From: Desulfobacillus sp041396245
Lineage (GTDB): Bacteria > Pseudomonadota > Gammaproteobacteria > Burkholderiales > Rhodocyclaceae
DNA length: 64,000 nucleotides
Direction: 5' to 3'
Assembly (NCBI GenBank): GCA_041396245.1
Contig: JAWKYW010000005.1
Location: 124,001-188,000 of the forward strand
In this document: piece by piece, positions 34,360-42,306 of the stretch
How positions within the stretch are numbered: position 1 is the stretch's first letter
Layout of the letters: every line of letters starts with the position of its first letter
Translations under genes and position numbers: made by a program
Notes under the pieces: model-generated
What the model was told of the DNA's origin: nothing
The model's input: only the letters and a program-made list of their open reading frames with translations
The model's database searches: none

Positions 34360-35387
34360 GGCACGTTGCTCACATGGACCTGCGAGAACAGGGTGACCCG
34401 CTCCGTCGTGCCGGCCGGGTCGGCCTGGCTGAGTTGCAGGCGAATGGAGACGATGCCGTTCCTCTGGGCCACCGCGTTCGGCGCATAGGTGAAGCTGCAC
34501 TCGGTCACGCCGGTGGCAAGCAGCGCGGCGTTGCCGCCCGCCGGCGGCGTGCCCTGGCCGGCGCTGACGGCATAACCCCATTGGCGCGTCAGCGTCTGTG
34601 CGGCCGGATCGCAGACGTAGGTCACCGGTCCCGAGACGACATGGAAGCGGCGGTCCGGCGAAGCCAGGGGGAACGCGAGGGACTGGAACTGGATGCGGTC
34701 CTCGGGGTTCGCGCCGGCGTCGGCGGCCGTGGCAGTGATGCGGCTCTTGTTGCCGCCGGTCGCCGCGCCGCCGGCATAGGCGTCGGCGCCGGCGAAGCCC
34801 GGCCCGAGGTTGTAGACCACCAGGTAATCGCCGCCTGCCGCGATGGTGGCGAGACCGGGCACTGCGCCCAGGCTGCGGAAGCAGGTATCGGCGTTGCCGA
34901 TGGTGAGCGCGTCGTCGTAGCCGGGCAGCCCTCCCGCGGGACACTGGGTAGCGCCGCCGGAAGGCTCCTCACGATAGCGCCCGCCGGTGCGCACTTCCAG
35001 GTATTCCAGGTAGCAGGTCGTCAGCCCGGTGCAGGCGCCGGCCACGCGCACGCTGTTGGGCAGGGCCGTCTGCACGTCGCGGGAAAAGCGCCGCACGGCC
35101 AGATCGGCGATGTCGGTCAGGGCAGCGCGGCGGGCGACGTCGAAGTAGCCGGCGATCGGCACGCGCAGAAAGACCGCGGCGACGGCGGCGAGGATGCCGG
35201 TGAGCACCATCGCCGTAATCAGCTCGATCAGCGTGAAGCCGCGCGCCCCGATCCGGGCGCCGGGCCGCCCCAAGCCCGGATCATCGTGCTCATGGAGCGT
35301 GCGCGGCACGCGAACCTCCGTCACCCCCGCCTCCGGGGCGGGGGGCGGGGGGTGGGCGCTGGAATCACTGTCAGAGGTTCGGCGCAT
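34356..35387 (-). CDS. mshO: Minor pseudopilin MshO
   Basis: A 343-residue prepilin-like protein. The leader ends RGFTLIELITAMVLTGIL at about residues 49-66, followed by a large periplasmic domain with several cysteines (ACTGLTTCYLEYLE). From ATG 35387 the leader would be about 49 residues, far too long for a type IV prepilin. An in-frame TTG at 35273 would give a normal 12-residue leader (LGRPGARIGARG). The extra part is encoded by a copy of the GTCA-hairpin repeat at 35320-35356, so the true start is uncertain. Confidence 0.82.
   Translation of the reverse strand: MRRTSDSDSSAHPPPPAPEAGVTEVRVPRTLHEHDDPGLGRPGARIGARGFTLIELITAMVLTGILAAVAAVFLRVPIAGYFDVARRAALTDIADLAVRRFSRDVQTALPNSVRVAGACTGLTTCYLEYLEVRTGGRYREEPSGGATQCPAGGLPGYDDALTIGNADTCFRSLGAVPGLATIAAGGDYLVVYNLGPGFAGADAYAGGAATGGNKSRITATAADAGANPEDRIQFQSLAFPLASPDRRFHVVSGPVTYVCDPAAQTLTRQWGYAVSAGQGTPPAGGNAALLATGVTECSFTYAPNAVAQRNGIVSIRLQLSQADPAGTTERVTLFSQVHVSNVP
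35320..35356 (+). repeat. GTCA-hairpin repeat, diverged copy (R1)
   Basis: This copy reads GTCACCCCC, a GC-rich centre, then two GGGGGGs and GTGG, and is preceded by CGAACCTCC as in the other copies. It lies inside the extended mshO leader near the mshD stop. The central hairpin is eroded compared with the copies at 42742, 51211 and 62589. Confidence 0.6.
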
Positions 35388-35952
35388 GGCGGGTGCGGAT
35401 GCCGTCGAGGGTCACGCTGACGTTGCCGGGGCCGGTCACGGTGACGCTGATCCGCTGCGCTTCCGTTGCGGCGATGCCGCCGAAGGCGAGCGGAGCGACG
35501 GCGACCGTGGCGCCATAGGCACCCAGTCCCGCCATCGCGGCGCCGGTGACGTCGAGGATGCCGCCCGCCATGGCGAAGCCGTTGTAGTCGTTGGCGTTGT
35601 CGAAGGGCGTCAGCGCGGCATAGCGCGTTTCGCCCGCCTCCGGTCCCATGGCTTCGACGGTGGCAGCACAGCCATTGACGCCGACGAAGGCGCCGGTCGC
35701 CGTCGCGGCATTCGCATCGTCCGGATCGCAGAAGGTGAAGGGCTGCAGGCGGATTTCCTCCAGCAGCGACTCGGCGATCGCCAGCGCCTGCTTGCGGATC
35801 AGGGGATCGGCGCTGGCCCTTGTCGTGTTGGCGAAGACCATGAGGATGCCGCCTGCCGCGATGCCGACGATGACGATGAACAGCAGGACCTCGATGAGGG
35901 AGACGCCCTGAATCGCTCGTCCGTGGCCGGGGCGGATGGGTTTAATCGGCAT
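35371..35952 (-). CDS. mshD: Minor pseudopilin MshD
   Basis: A 193-residue prepilin-like protein with leader ending IQG then VSLIEVLLFIVIVGIAAGG. It has the MshD pattern IRKQALAIAESLLEEI in the periplasmic helix. Glu at position 5 of the mature form is present (SLIEV). Its start overlaps the end of mshC by 11 bases, and its stop overlaps the upstream ATG of mshO by 17. It is a likely initiation or minor subunit of the pilus. Confidence 0.88.
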   Translation of the reverse strand: MPIKPIRPGHGRAIQGVSLIEVLLFIVIVGIAAGGILMVFANTTRASADPLIRKQALAIAESLLEEIRLQPFTFCDPDDANAATATGAFVGVNGCAATVEAMGPEAGETRYAALTPFDNANDYNGFAMAGGILDVTGAAMAGLGAYGATVAVAPLAFGGIAATEAQRISVTVTGPGNVSVTLDGIRTRHAPNL

Positions 35953-36418
35953 GCCCCGTCTCCGCTGCCACTAATATGGGCAGCATGCCTGAAACGGTAA
36001 CGGTTATGGCCAGGTTCGGATTCGGCTGACCCAGACCGTTGAACCTGAAGCTGTTCGTTGAAGCTGCCACGGTCACCCCGCTGGGCGCAGTGATCACGTA
36101 AGGCGAAGATGAGCCCGGTTCGCCCAGTGGCGTACTGCATGCCGCACCAGCGACCGTCGACGGATTGAATGTCAGCGCCAACGTCGCCGGTGTCGCGGGA
36201 GTGATCGTCACACAAACCTCCCTGCGCTTGGCGACGGCTTGCTGGCGCGCATACCGAAGGCTCGAAAGCACCTGGTCCCTGAAACCGCGCTGAGAAAATG
36301 CATCGCGACCGACGAATCGGGGCAGCGCGACGGCCGCAATGATTCCCGCCACGATAATGACCGTGACCAACTCTACGATCGAGAAGCCCGCCTCACGTCT
36401 CCTGGAATCGGGAACCAT
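35942..36418 (-). CDS. mshC: Minor pseudopilin MshC
   Basis: A 158-residue prepilin-like protein with leader MVPDSRRREAG before FSIVELVTVIIVAGIIAAVA. GspH-type C-terminal domain with one disulfide candidate (CVTITPAT and ACSTPLG). ATG 36418 follows GAGGAGG and gives a normal short leader; ATG 36472 would add 18 residues. It lies 79 bases downstream of mshA and is probably cotranscribed with it. Confidence 0.86.
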   Translation of the reverse strand: MVPDSRRREAGFSIVELVTVIIVAGIIAAVALPRFVGRDAFSQRGFRDQVLSSLRYARQQAVAKRREVCVTITPATPATLALTFNPSTVAGAACSTPLGEPGSSSPYVITAPSGVTVAASTNSFRFNGLGQPNPNLAITVTVSGMLPILVAAETGHAD

Positions 36419-36497
36419 CAGCCTCCTCAAACACACATGGCCGCCCATCCGATGTGCCGGATGCGCGGCCAAGTGCGAACTGACAGCCGGGCGCCCG

Positions 36498-37040
36498 TCA
36501 GCAACCTGTCGTCAGTGCCTGGGATATGATCGGCGCTGCTCCGGCGGCTGCAGGGGCAGCATAGGTGAATTGACACTGGCCGGGTGTGGTGGCACCGGAG
36601 ATGCGAACGCGCACCACGGCTCCCACCAAAGCAACGGTATAACCCTTGGCCACAAGGTCAGCCTGAAACTGCGCATTATTGTTCCCTTCGGCCAGGCCGG
36701 CCGCGTAAACAATGCCGTTCCGGTTTACGTTTGCCTGAGGATAGGAGAAAGTCAGGGCCGTCAAGCCGCGTTCGGTACAGACGTTTCCGCCACCCGTGGC
36801 CGTTACGTTTTCGGTACCGCCCGCAGGACACGCCAAGGGCCCTTGTCCGGCCCTCACAAGGGCTTTGCCATGCACCAAAGCCGATGCCGCTGATATGGCG
36901 CCTTGGGCCGCCTGCAGTTTTGCCCGCCTCGCATCTCCCTGAAGATTGACGAATCGCGGCAGGGCAGTCGCCGCAAGAATGCCCAGGATGGTAATGACGA
37001 CCACCAGTTCGATCAGGGTGAAACCGGATTGCCTTTTCAT
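36498..37040 (-). CDS. mshA: Major MSHA-type pilin
   Basis: A 180-residue type IVa pilin with leader MKRQSG, cleavage before FTLIELVVVITILGILAATA, Glu5 of the mature chain, and three or four cysteines in the globular head (LACPAGG, NVCTERG, GQCQFTY and the terminal TTGC), giving likely disulfides. A GGAGG site lies 8 bases upstream of the ATG. It is the only full-length pilin gene here; Vibrio loci also have mshB. It should be the main subunit processed by PilD. Confidence 0.88.
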   Translation of the reverse strand: MKRQSGFTLIELVVVITILGILAATALPRFVNLQGDARRAKLQAAQGAISAASALVHGKALVRAGQGPLACPAGGTENVTATGGGNVCTERGLTALTFSYPQANVNRNGIVYAAGLAEGNNNAQFQADLVAKGYTVALVGAVVRVRISGATTPGQCQFTYAAPAAAGAAPIISQALTTGC

Positions 37041-37132
37041 GTTCACTTCCTCCAACTAAAAAATCACACGAGCCGAGAATACACGATCACAACAGCTTTA
37101 CATGCCAACTATTCCCGCTTTTTCAAAGAATA

Positions 37133-37633
37133 TCAGAACCATGCATAGGAAAAGCGTGAAATAAGTCGCGGATCCAGCGCATCCCCTTCGATGCGCACGA
37201 TGAACCGCAATTCCTTCACCTTCGATCCCTCGACCCTCAGGTTGTCCGAACGGTTCGGCCGGTAGACCAGTTGCCGCTCGCCCGGATCGAAATACCAGTA
37301 GGCCGGCCGGGCATGCGCAGGCGGCTTCGCCATTTCACCCAGGTAGTTCCGCGGCGGGGTCTGCAGCCATTTCACCGGATTCTCCCTTTCCAATGGCGCC
37401 TGGTTCGGAACGGCGCCGCGGGTGAGGCGGCTGGCGGCTTCCAGGCGCAGGGCATAGTCGATCGTGCGCACCGTCTCCTCCACTTCGGTCTTCTCGGACA
37501 TCTCCTGCATGGTCAGCACCCGGTCGAACAGGAAATACAGCAGGCCGGACAGCACGGCCAGGGCGACGGCCAGTTCGACCAGGCTGAAGCCCGGCGGCCT
37601 TGCGTGAATCCGGCGTCCCTGCGGCCGGGGCAT
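37133..37633 (-). CDS. mshF: MshF-like minor pseudopilin
   Basis: A 166-residue prepilin-like protein with leader ending RPPG then FSLVELAVALAVLSGLLYFL. The periplasmic part contains YALRLEAASRLTRGA and no cysteine pair typical of GspH. The position between mshG and mshA matches MshF. The ATG shares its A with the mshG stop (TAATG), so the genes are translationally coupled. Identification as MshF relies mostly on position. Confidence 0.78.
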   Translation of the reverse strand: MPRPQGRRIHARPPGFSLVELAVALAVLSGLLYFLFDRVLTMQEMSEKTEVEETVRTIDYALRLEAASRLTRGAVPNQAPLERENPVKWLQTPPRNYLGEMAKPPAHARPAYWYFDPGERQLVYRPNRSDNLRVEGSKVKELRFIVRIEGDALDPRLISRFSYAWF

Positions 37634-38859
37634 TACTTGATCGCCGCCTTGCCCAGATCCCACATCGGCAGGAACACGCCGAGCGCCAGCACCAGCACCA
37701 TTGCGCCGAGCGCCACGATCAGGATCGGCTCGATCTGCGCCGACAGCGTCTTCAGCTCGTATTCGACCTCGCGCTGATACATGTCGGCGATCTCCAGCAT
37801 CATGTCGTCGAGCGATCCCGATTCCTCGCCGACCATCACCATCTGCAGCACCACCGGGGTGAACACCCCCGAGGCGACGGCGGTGCGCAGCACGCTCTCG
37901 CCGCGCTCCACGCCCATGCGCATGTCCTCGAGTTTCTTCTCGATCCAGGCGTTCTCGACCACCTGCCCGGTGAGGGAGAGCCCCTGCACGATCGGCACGC
38001 CGCTTCTCGCCGCCATGGCGAAGCTCCTCGCGAAGCGCGCCAGGGTGGCCTTGCGGATGATCTTGCCGGCGATCGGGAGCCGCAGCTTGAAGCGGTCCCA
38101 GGCCAGGCGGCCGTCCTTCGTCTTGACGAACAGGCGGAAGGCAAAGACGGCGATGGCCAGCAGGGCCAGCAGGGCCGGCCACCAGGCCAGGGTGAAATCG
38201 GAAAAGCCGATGAGGACACGCGTCATCAGCGGCAGTTCGGTATTGAAGCCCTTGAACACCTTGGCGAAGGCCGGGATGACGAAGATGTTGATGATCACCA
38301 GGGCGATGGCCATGGCCAGCATGACGAAGCTTGGGTAGCGCAGGGCCGATTTGACCTGGTCCTTCATGAACTTCTGAAATTCGAGGTGGTGGAAGAGCTG
38401 GAGGAAGATTTCCTCCAGCCGCCCGGTGGTCTCGCCGACCCGCACCATGGCGACGTAGAAGCTGCCGAACACGTCGGGATTGCGTGCCAGCGCCTGCGAC
38501 AGCTCGCGGCCCGAATCGAGCGCCTCGCGCAGGTCCTGGATGACGGCGGCGAAGGCGCGGTTCATGGCGGATTCCTGCAGGCCGGCGAGCGCCCGCATGA
38601 TCGGGACGCCGGCTTTTATCAGGGTGTACATCTGCCGGCTGAAGAGCAGCACGTCGATGAAGCCGGCCTTCTGCCGGTCGAGCAGGCGCGCCATCTGCTT
38701 GCCGAAGGATTCGGCGGGCGCCGCCGATTCGGCAATCCGGATGGGAGTGATGCCCCCTTCGGCGAGGTGCTCGGCCAGGATGCTGCCGGTGGGGCTTTCC
38801 ATGACCCCCTCGACGCGGTTGCCCTGGGCATTGCGGCCGACGTAGGCAAAGTGGGGCAT
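37633..38859 (-). CDS. mshG: MSHA inner-membrane platform protein MshG
   Basis: A 408-residue PilC/GspF-type protein with two T2SSF domains (about residues 70-190 and 270-400) and three membrane segments. MPHFAYVGRNAQGNRVEG starts as GspF-type proteins do. It links the MshE motor to pilin assembly. It is distinct from PilC at 8.1-9.4 kb and lies seven bases downstream of mshE. Confidence 0.92.
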   Translation of the reverse strand: MPHFAYVGRNAQGNRVEGVMESPTGSILAEHLAEGGITPIRIAESAAPAESFGKQMARLLDRQKAGFIDVLLFSRQMYTLIKAGVPIMRALAGLQESAMNRAFAAVIQDLREALDSGRELSQALARNPDVFGSFYVAMVRVGETTGRLEEIFLQLFHHLEFQKFMKDQVKSALRYPSFVMLAMAIALVIINIFVIPAFAKVFKGFNTELPLMTRVLIGFSDFTLAWWPALLALLAIAVFAFRLFVKTKDGRLAWDRFKLRLPIAGKIIRKATLARFARSFAMAARSGVPIVQGLSLTGQVVENAWIEKKLEDMRMGVERGESVLRTAVASGVFTPVVLQMVMVGEESGSLDDMMLEIADMYQREVEYELKTLSAQIEPILIVALGAMVLVLALGVFLPMWDLGKAAIK

Positions 38860-38866
38860 GGCGCGG

Positions 38867-40570
38867 CTAGTCCTCGTACTGGCTGGTGGTGCGGATGGCT
38901 TCCTGCACCGTGGTGCGCCCCTCGATCACGGCACGGATGGCGTCGCGGCGCAGGGTGTGGCGGGCCATCTGCTCGCGCGCGGCGCGGATGAACTCGGCCG
39001 GATCCTCCTGGTTGGCCGCAGCCACCACCGGGGCGGTCATCTCCAGCATCTCGTAGATGCCGGTGCGACCGAGATAGCCGGTGCCGTTGCAGTGCGAGCA
39101 GCCGGCGCCCTCGCGGTACTCGTGGCGGTCCACATCGTCGCCGATCTCGACCCGTAGCCACTCGTGTTCCTGCGGCGACAGCCGGCGCGGCCGGGCGCAA
39201 TGCTCGCAGATCACCCGTACCAGGCGCTGGGCGATGACCATCTGCAGGGACATCGCCACCATGTAGCGCGGCACGCCCATGTCGAGCAGGCGGATCGGCG
39301 TGCTGGCGGCGTCGTTGGTGTGCAGGGTGGACAGCACCATGTGGCCGGTGATGGCGGCACGCAGGCCGATCTCGGCGGTGGCCTGGTCGCGCATCTCGCC
39401 GACCAGGATCACGTCCGGGTCCTGGCGCAGGGCGGAACGCAGCACGCGATCGAAGCTGAGTTCGATCTTCTCGTTGACCTGCACCTGGTTGATGCCGGGC
39501 AGGCGGTATTCGACCGGGTCCTCGACGGTGATGATCTTCTTCTCGGTGGTGTTGATCTCGGCCAGGGCGGCGTACAGCGTCGTCGTCTTGCCGCTGCCGG
39601 TGGGGCCGGTCACCAGCACCATGCCGCTGGAACGGTGGATGGCCTCGCGCAGGCGCTCCAGGATTCCCGGCGGCATGCCGAGATGCTCCAGCCGCAGCAT
39701 GCCGGCGCCCTGATTGAGCAGGCGCATCACCACCGACTCGCCGTGCTGCGTCGGCATGGTCGAGATGCGCACGTCGATGGCGGTCGTTTTTACCTTGACG
39801 TTGAAGCGGCCGTCCTGCGGCAGCCGCTTTTCCGAGATATCCAGGCCCGACATCAGCTTCAGGCGCAGCACCAGGGCCGAGGCGATCTTCATGTCGGCCT
39901 CGGTCTGCACATGCATCACGCCGTCGATGCGGAAGCGGATCACCAGGGAGCGCTCCTGCGGCTCGATGTGGATGTCGGAGGCGCGCACCTGGGTCGCCGC
40001 CTCGAAGACGGACTGCAGCAGCTTGACGACCGGAGCCTCCTCCAGCCCCGGCGTGAGCGCCAGGGCGCCGAGATCGACCGCGCCCTCGCCGAGCTCCGCC
40101 GTCAGCTCCTTCGCCAGGCCGCTGATTTCCTCGGTGCGCTGGTAAATCCGGTCGACGGTTTCCAGCAGCTGGGATTCCGTGACGACGGCGATGTCGATTT
40201 CCCGCTTGAGGATGCGCGCCACCTCGTCGTAGGCGAAGAGGTCGGTCGGGTCGGCAAAGCCGACGCGCACCCCGTTGTCGCGCTCCTCCAGCACCAGGGC
40301 GCGGAATCGGCGCGCCTGGGCCTCGGGCAGCAGGCGCACGATGGCCGGCTTGAGGTTGAAATACTTGAGGTTGATGTAGGGCGCGTTGATCTGCCGGGCG
40401 ATCGCCTCGGAAATCTGCTCCTCGGTGACGAAGCCCTTGTCGACGAAAACCCGCCCCAGCTTGCGACCGGTCTTTTTCTGCTCGTCGAGGGCCGCCTGCA
40501 ACTGTTCCTGGCTCAGCAGTTTCTGCTGGACCAGTATTTCCCCCAGGCGGAATTTTTCCGGACGGGCCAT
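38867..40570 (-). CDS. mshE: MSHA pilus extension ATPase MshE, c-di-GMP responsive
   Basis: A 567-residue secretion ATPase. The MshEN domain holds two copies of the 24-residue c-di-GMP motif: residues 8-31 (RLGEILVQQKLLSQEQ, then LQAALDEQ) and 37-60 (KLGRVFVDKGFVTEEQ, then ISEAIARQ). The second copy has Lys for Arg at its first position. The motor domain has Walker A GPTGSGKT, Walker B VILVGEMRD and a tetracysteine zinc site (CEHC and CSHCNG). It is the first gene of the msh cluster. MshE proteins drive pilus extension when c-di-GMP is bound. Confidence 0.95.
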   Translation of the reverse strand: MARPEKFRLGEILVQQKLLSQEQLQAALDEQKKTGRKLGRVFVDKGFVTEEQISEAIARQINAPYINLKYFNLKPAIVRLLPEAQARRFRALVLEERDNGVRVGFADPTDLFAYDEVARILKREIDIAVVTESQLLETVDRIYQRTEEISGLAKELTAELGEGAVDLGALALTPGLEEAPVVKLLQSVFEAATQVRASDIHIEPQERSLVIRFRIDGVMHVQTEADMKIASALVLRLKLMSGLDISEKRLPQDGRFNVKVKTTAIDVRISTMPTQHGESVVMRLLNQGAGMLRLEHLGMPPGILERLREAIHRSSGMVLVTGPTGSGKTTTLYAALAEINTTEKKIITVEDPVEYRLPGINQVQVNEKIELSFDRVLRSALRQDPDVILVGEMRDQATAEIGLRAAITGHMVLSTLHTNDAASTPIRLLDMGVPRYMVAMSLQMVIAQRLVRVICEHCARPRRLSPQEHEWLRVEIGDDVDRHEYREGAGCSHCNGTGYLGRTGIYEMLEMTAPVVAAANQEDPAEFIRAAREQMARHTLRRDAIRAVIEGRTTVQEAIRTTSQYED

Positions 40571-40663
40571 GATATCCCCGAAAAGTTAAACCTTATTGTA
40601 TGAAAAACGACGTAACATCACTGTTTACTGACGGAAATTACCCCTATTCTCGCAGGTGTTCAA

Positions 40664-41128
40664 GTGTTTCATGTCGTTCTCTATCAGCCGGAAATCCCCC
40701 CCAACGCCGGCAATGCGATCCGGCTGACGGCGAATGCCGGCGCAAATCTGCATCTGGTGAAGCCGCTCGGCTTCAATCTGGAAGACCGGCAACTCGCCCG
40801 CGCCGGACTCGATTACCACGATCTCGCCCGGGTCACGGTACATGAAAGCTGGCAGGACTGCCTGGAACGACTTCACGGCCACCGGCTGTTTTTCGTCAGT
40901 ACACGAGGGAATGCCCGCTACGATGCGCCGCGCTACCAGCCGGGCGACGCCTTCGTCTTCGGGCCGGAATCGCGCGGGCTGCCGCAGGAGATGCTCGATG
41001 CCGCAGCGCCCGGCCGGATCGTCCGCCTGCCCATGGTGCCGGGCAACCGCAGCCTGAACCTCTCCAACACAGTGGCGGTGATGGTGTTCGAGGCCTGGCG
41101 GCAGAACGACTACGCGGGAAGCATGTAG
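40664..41128 (+). CDS. trmL: tRNA (cytidine(34)-2'-O)-methyltransferase TrmL
   Basis: A 154-residue SPOUT-fold methyltransferase that 2'-O-methylates the wobble base of tRNA-Leu. Signature segments are LYQPEIPPNAGNAIRLTANA, FGPESRGLP and MVPGNRSLNLSNTVAV, the last including the knot. The start is GTG 40664. The TAG stop is part of the REP-type GTAG sequence at 41124. It is divergent from mshE. Confidence 0.93.
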   Translation: MFHVVLYQPEIPPNAGNAIRLTANAGANLHLVKPLGFNLEDRQLARAGLDYHDLARVTVHESWQDCLERLHGHRLFFVSTRGNARYDAPRYQPGDAFVFGPESRGLPQEMLDAAAPGRIVRLPMVPGNRSLNLSNTVAVMVFEAWRQNDYAGSM

Positions 41129-41165
41129 GTCGGCCTTTCTGTAGGTCTGGCCTCAGCCCGACAAC
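41124..41165. repeat. REP-type elements after trmL
   Basis: GTAGGTCGGCC at 41124 and GTAGGTCTGGCC, followed by CAGCCCGACAAC, at 41141-41165. Each begins with the GTAG tetranucleotide of REP sequences; the second folds into a hairpin. The first GTAG supplies the trmL stop codon. Confidence 0.6.
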
Positions 41166-41232
41166 CACAGGCATGACTCGACTCAGAAAGTCCGGAAACA
41201 ACCTCTTGACGCTTCACAGCTAGCTAGCTGAT

Positions 41233-42222
41233 CTACGCATTCTCCAGCTTCGGGTCGCGGCCAAGCAGTTGCTCCACCGCTTCGCTGGCGGGCACGCCGC
41301 CGTGGAGGATGCCGTTCACCGCCCGGGTGATCGGCATGTCGATGCCGAGGCGGCCGGCCAGCAGGGCGACTTCGCCTGCGCTGGAGACGCCTTCGGCGGT
41401 GTGGCCCAGTTCCGTCAGGATCCGCGCCAGCGGCTGGCCCTTGGCCAGCGCCAGGCCGACGCGGCGGTTGCGCGACAGGTCGCCGGTGCAAGTCAGGATG
41501 AGGTCGCCCATGCCGGCCAGGCCCATGAAGGTTTCGCGCCGTCCGCCCAGCGCCAGGCCGAGCCGGGTGATTTCGGCCAGGCCGCGCGTGATCAGCGCGG
41601 CGCGGGCGTTCAGGCCGAAACCCATGCCGTCCGAGATGCCGGCGGCGATGGCCATGACGTTCTTCACGGCACCGCCGATCTCGGCGCCGACGATGTCGTG
41701 GCTGGCATAGATGCGCAGGCGGGCGTCGTGCAGGGCCCGTGCCGTGGCTTCGGCAAAGGCGCCATCCGCGGAGGCGAGGGTGATCGCGGTGGGCAGACCC
41801 TGCGCCACCTCTTCGGCGAAGCTGGGGCCGGTAAGTGCACCGCAGGAAGCCTGGTCCCCCAGTTCCTCGGCGACGATCTGGTGCGGCAACCGTTGGCTGC
41901 CCGCCTCCAGCCCCTTGCAGACCCAGATGACCGGCCCGGCCGGCGCGACCGCGCGCAGGCGGCGCAGGGTGTCGCGCAGGCCGGCCAGCGGCGTGGCGAT
42001 GACATTTAGTTCACCGGCCCTTGCGGCGGCGGCGAAATCGGCTTCGACGCAGAGGGCTTCCGGAAGGGCGGAGCCCGGCAGGTAGCGGGCGTTCTCGCGG
42101 CGTGCGCGCAGGGCGGCCGCCTGCGCGGCATCGCGCGCCCAGAGGGAAACCGCATGGCGGCGGGAGAAGGCAATGGCCAGCGCCGTGCCCCAGGCGCCGG
42201 CGCCGAGTATGGAAATCTTCAT
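41233..42222 (-). CDS. gpsA: Glycerol-3-phosphate dehydrogenase (NAD(P)+)
   Basis: A 329-residue enzyme that reduces dihydroxyacetone phosphate to sn-glycerol 3-phosphate for phospholipid synthesis. The Rossmann motif is ILGAGAWGTALAI, followed by VIATPLAGLRDTL, TGPSFAEEVAQGLPTA and the catalytic region IGGAVKNVMAIAAGISDG. I chose ATG 42222; an in-frame ATG at 42246 would add eight residues. It is the last gene of the ArsR-rhodanese-grxC-secB group and is bounded by GTAG-type repeats on both sides. Confidence 0.95.
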   Translation of the reverse strand: MKISILGAGAWGTALAIAFSRRHAVSLWARDAAQAAALRARRENARYLPGSALPEALCVEADFAAAARAGELNVIATPLAGLRDTLRRLRAVAPAGPVIWVCKGLEAGSQRLPHQIVAEELGDQASCGALTGPSFAEEVAQGLPTAITLASADGAFAEATARALHDARLRIYASHDIVGAEIGGAVKNVMAIAAGISDGMGFGLNARAALITRGLAEITRLGLALGGRRETFMGLAGMGDLILTCTGDLSRNRRVGLALAKGQPLARILTELGHTAEGVSSAGEVALLAGRLGIDMPITRAVNGILHGGVPASEAVEQLLGRDPKLENA

Positions 42223-42284
42223 CCCACGGGGATTTCCTTCGGTCATGGGGGCAGTCCGGTCCGAACCCCTGGGAGATAGGCGCT

Positions 42285-42306
42285 GTCGGGCTGAAGCCCG
42301 ACCTAC
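42285..42306 (-). repeat. REP-type hairpin between the SH3 gene and gpsA
   Basis: On the minus strand this reads GTAGGTCGGGCTTCAGCCCG followed by AC, a GTAG tetranucleotide before a hairpin. It is inverted relative to the copies after trmL. Its TAG is the stop codon of the SH3-domain gene. Confidence 0.65.

Noticed and set aside
37041..37132. Sigma-54 promoter upstream of mshA (TTGGCATGTAAAGCTG)
   Set aside because: The GG and GC dinucleotides are only 8 bases apart instead of 10, and the -12 element lacks TTGCA. No convincing sigma-70 pair was found either.
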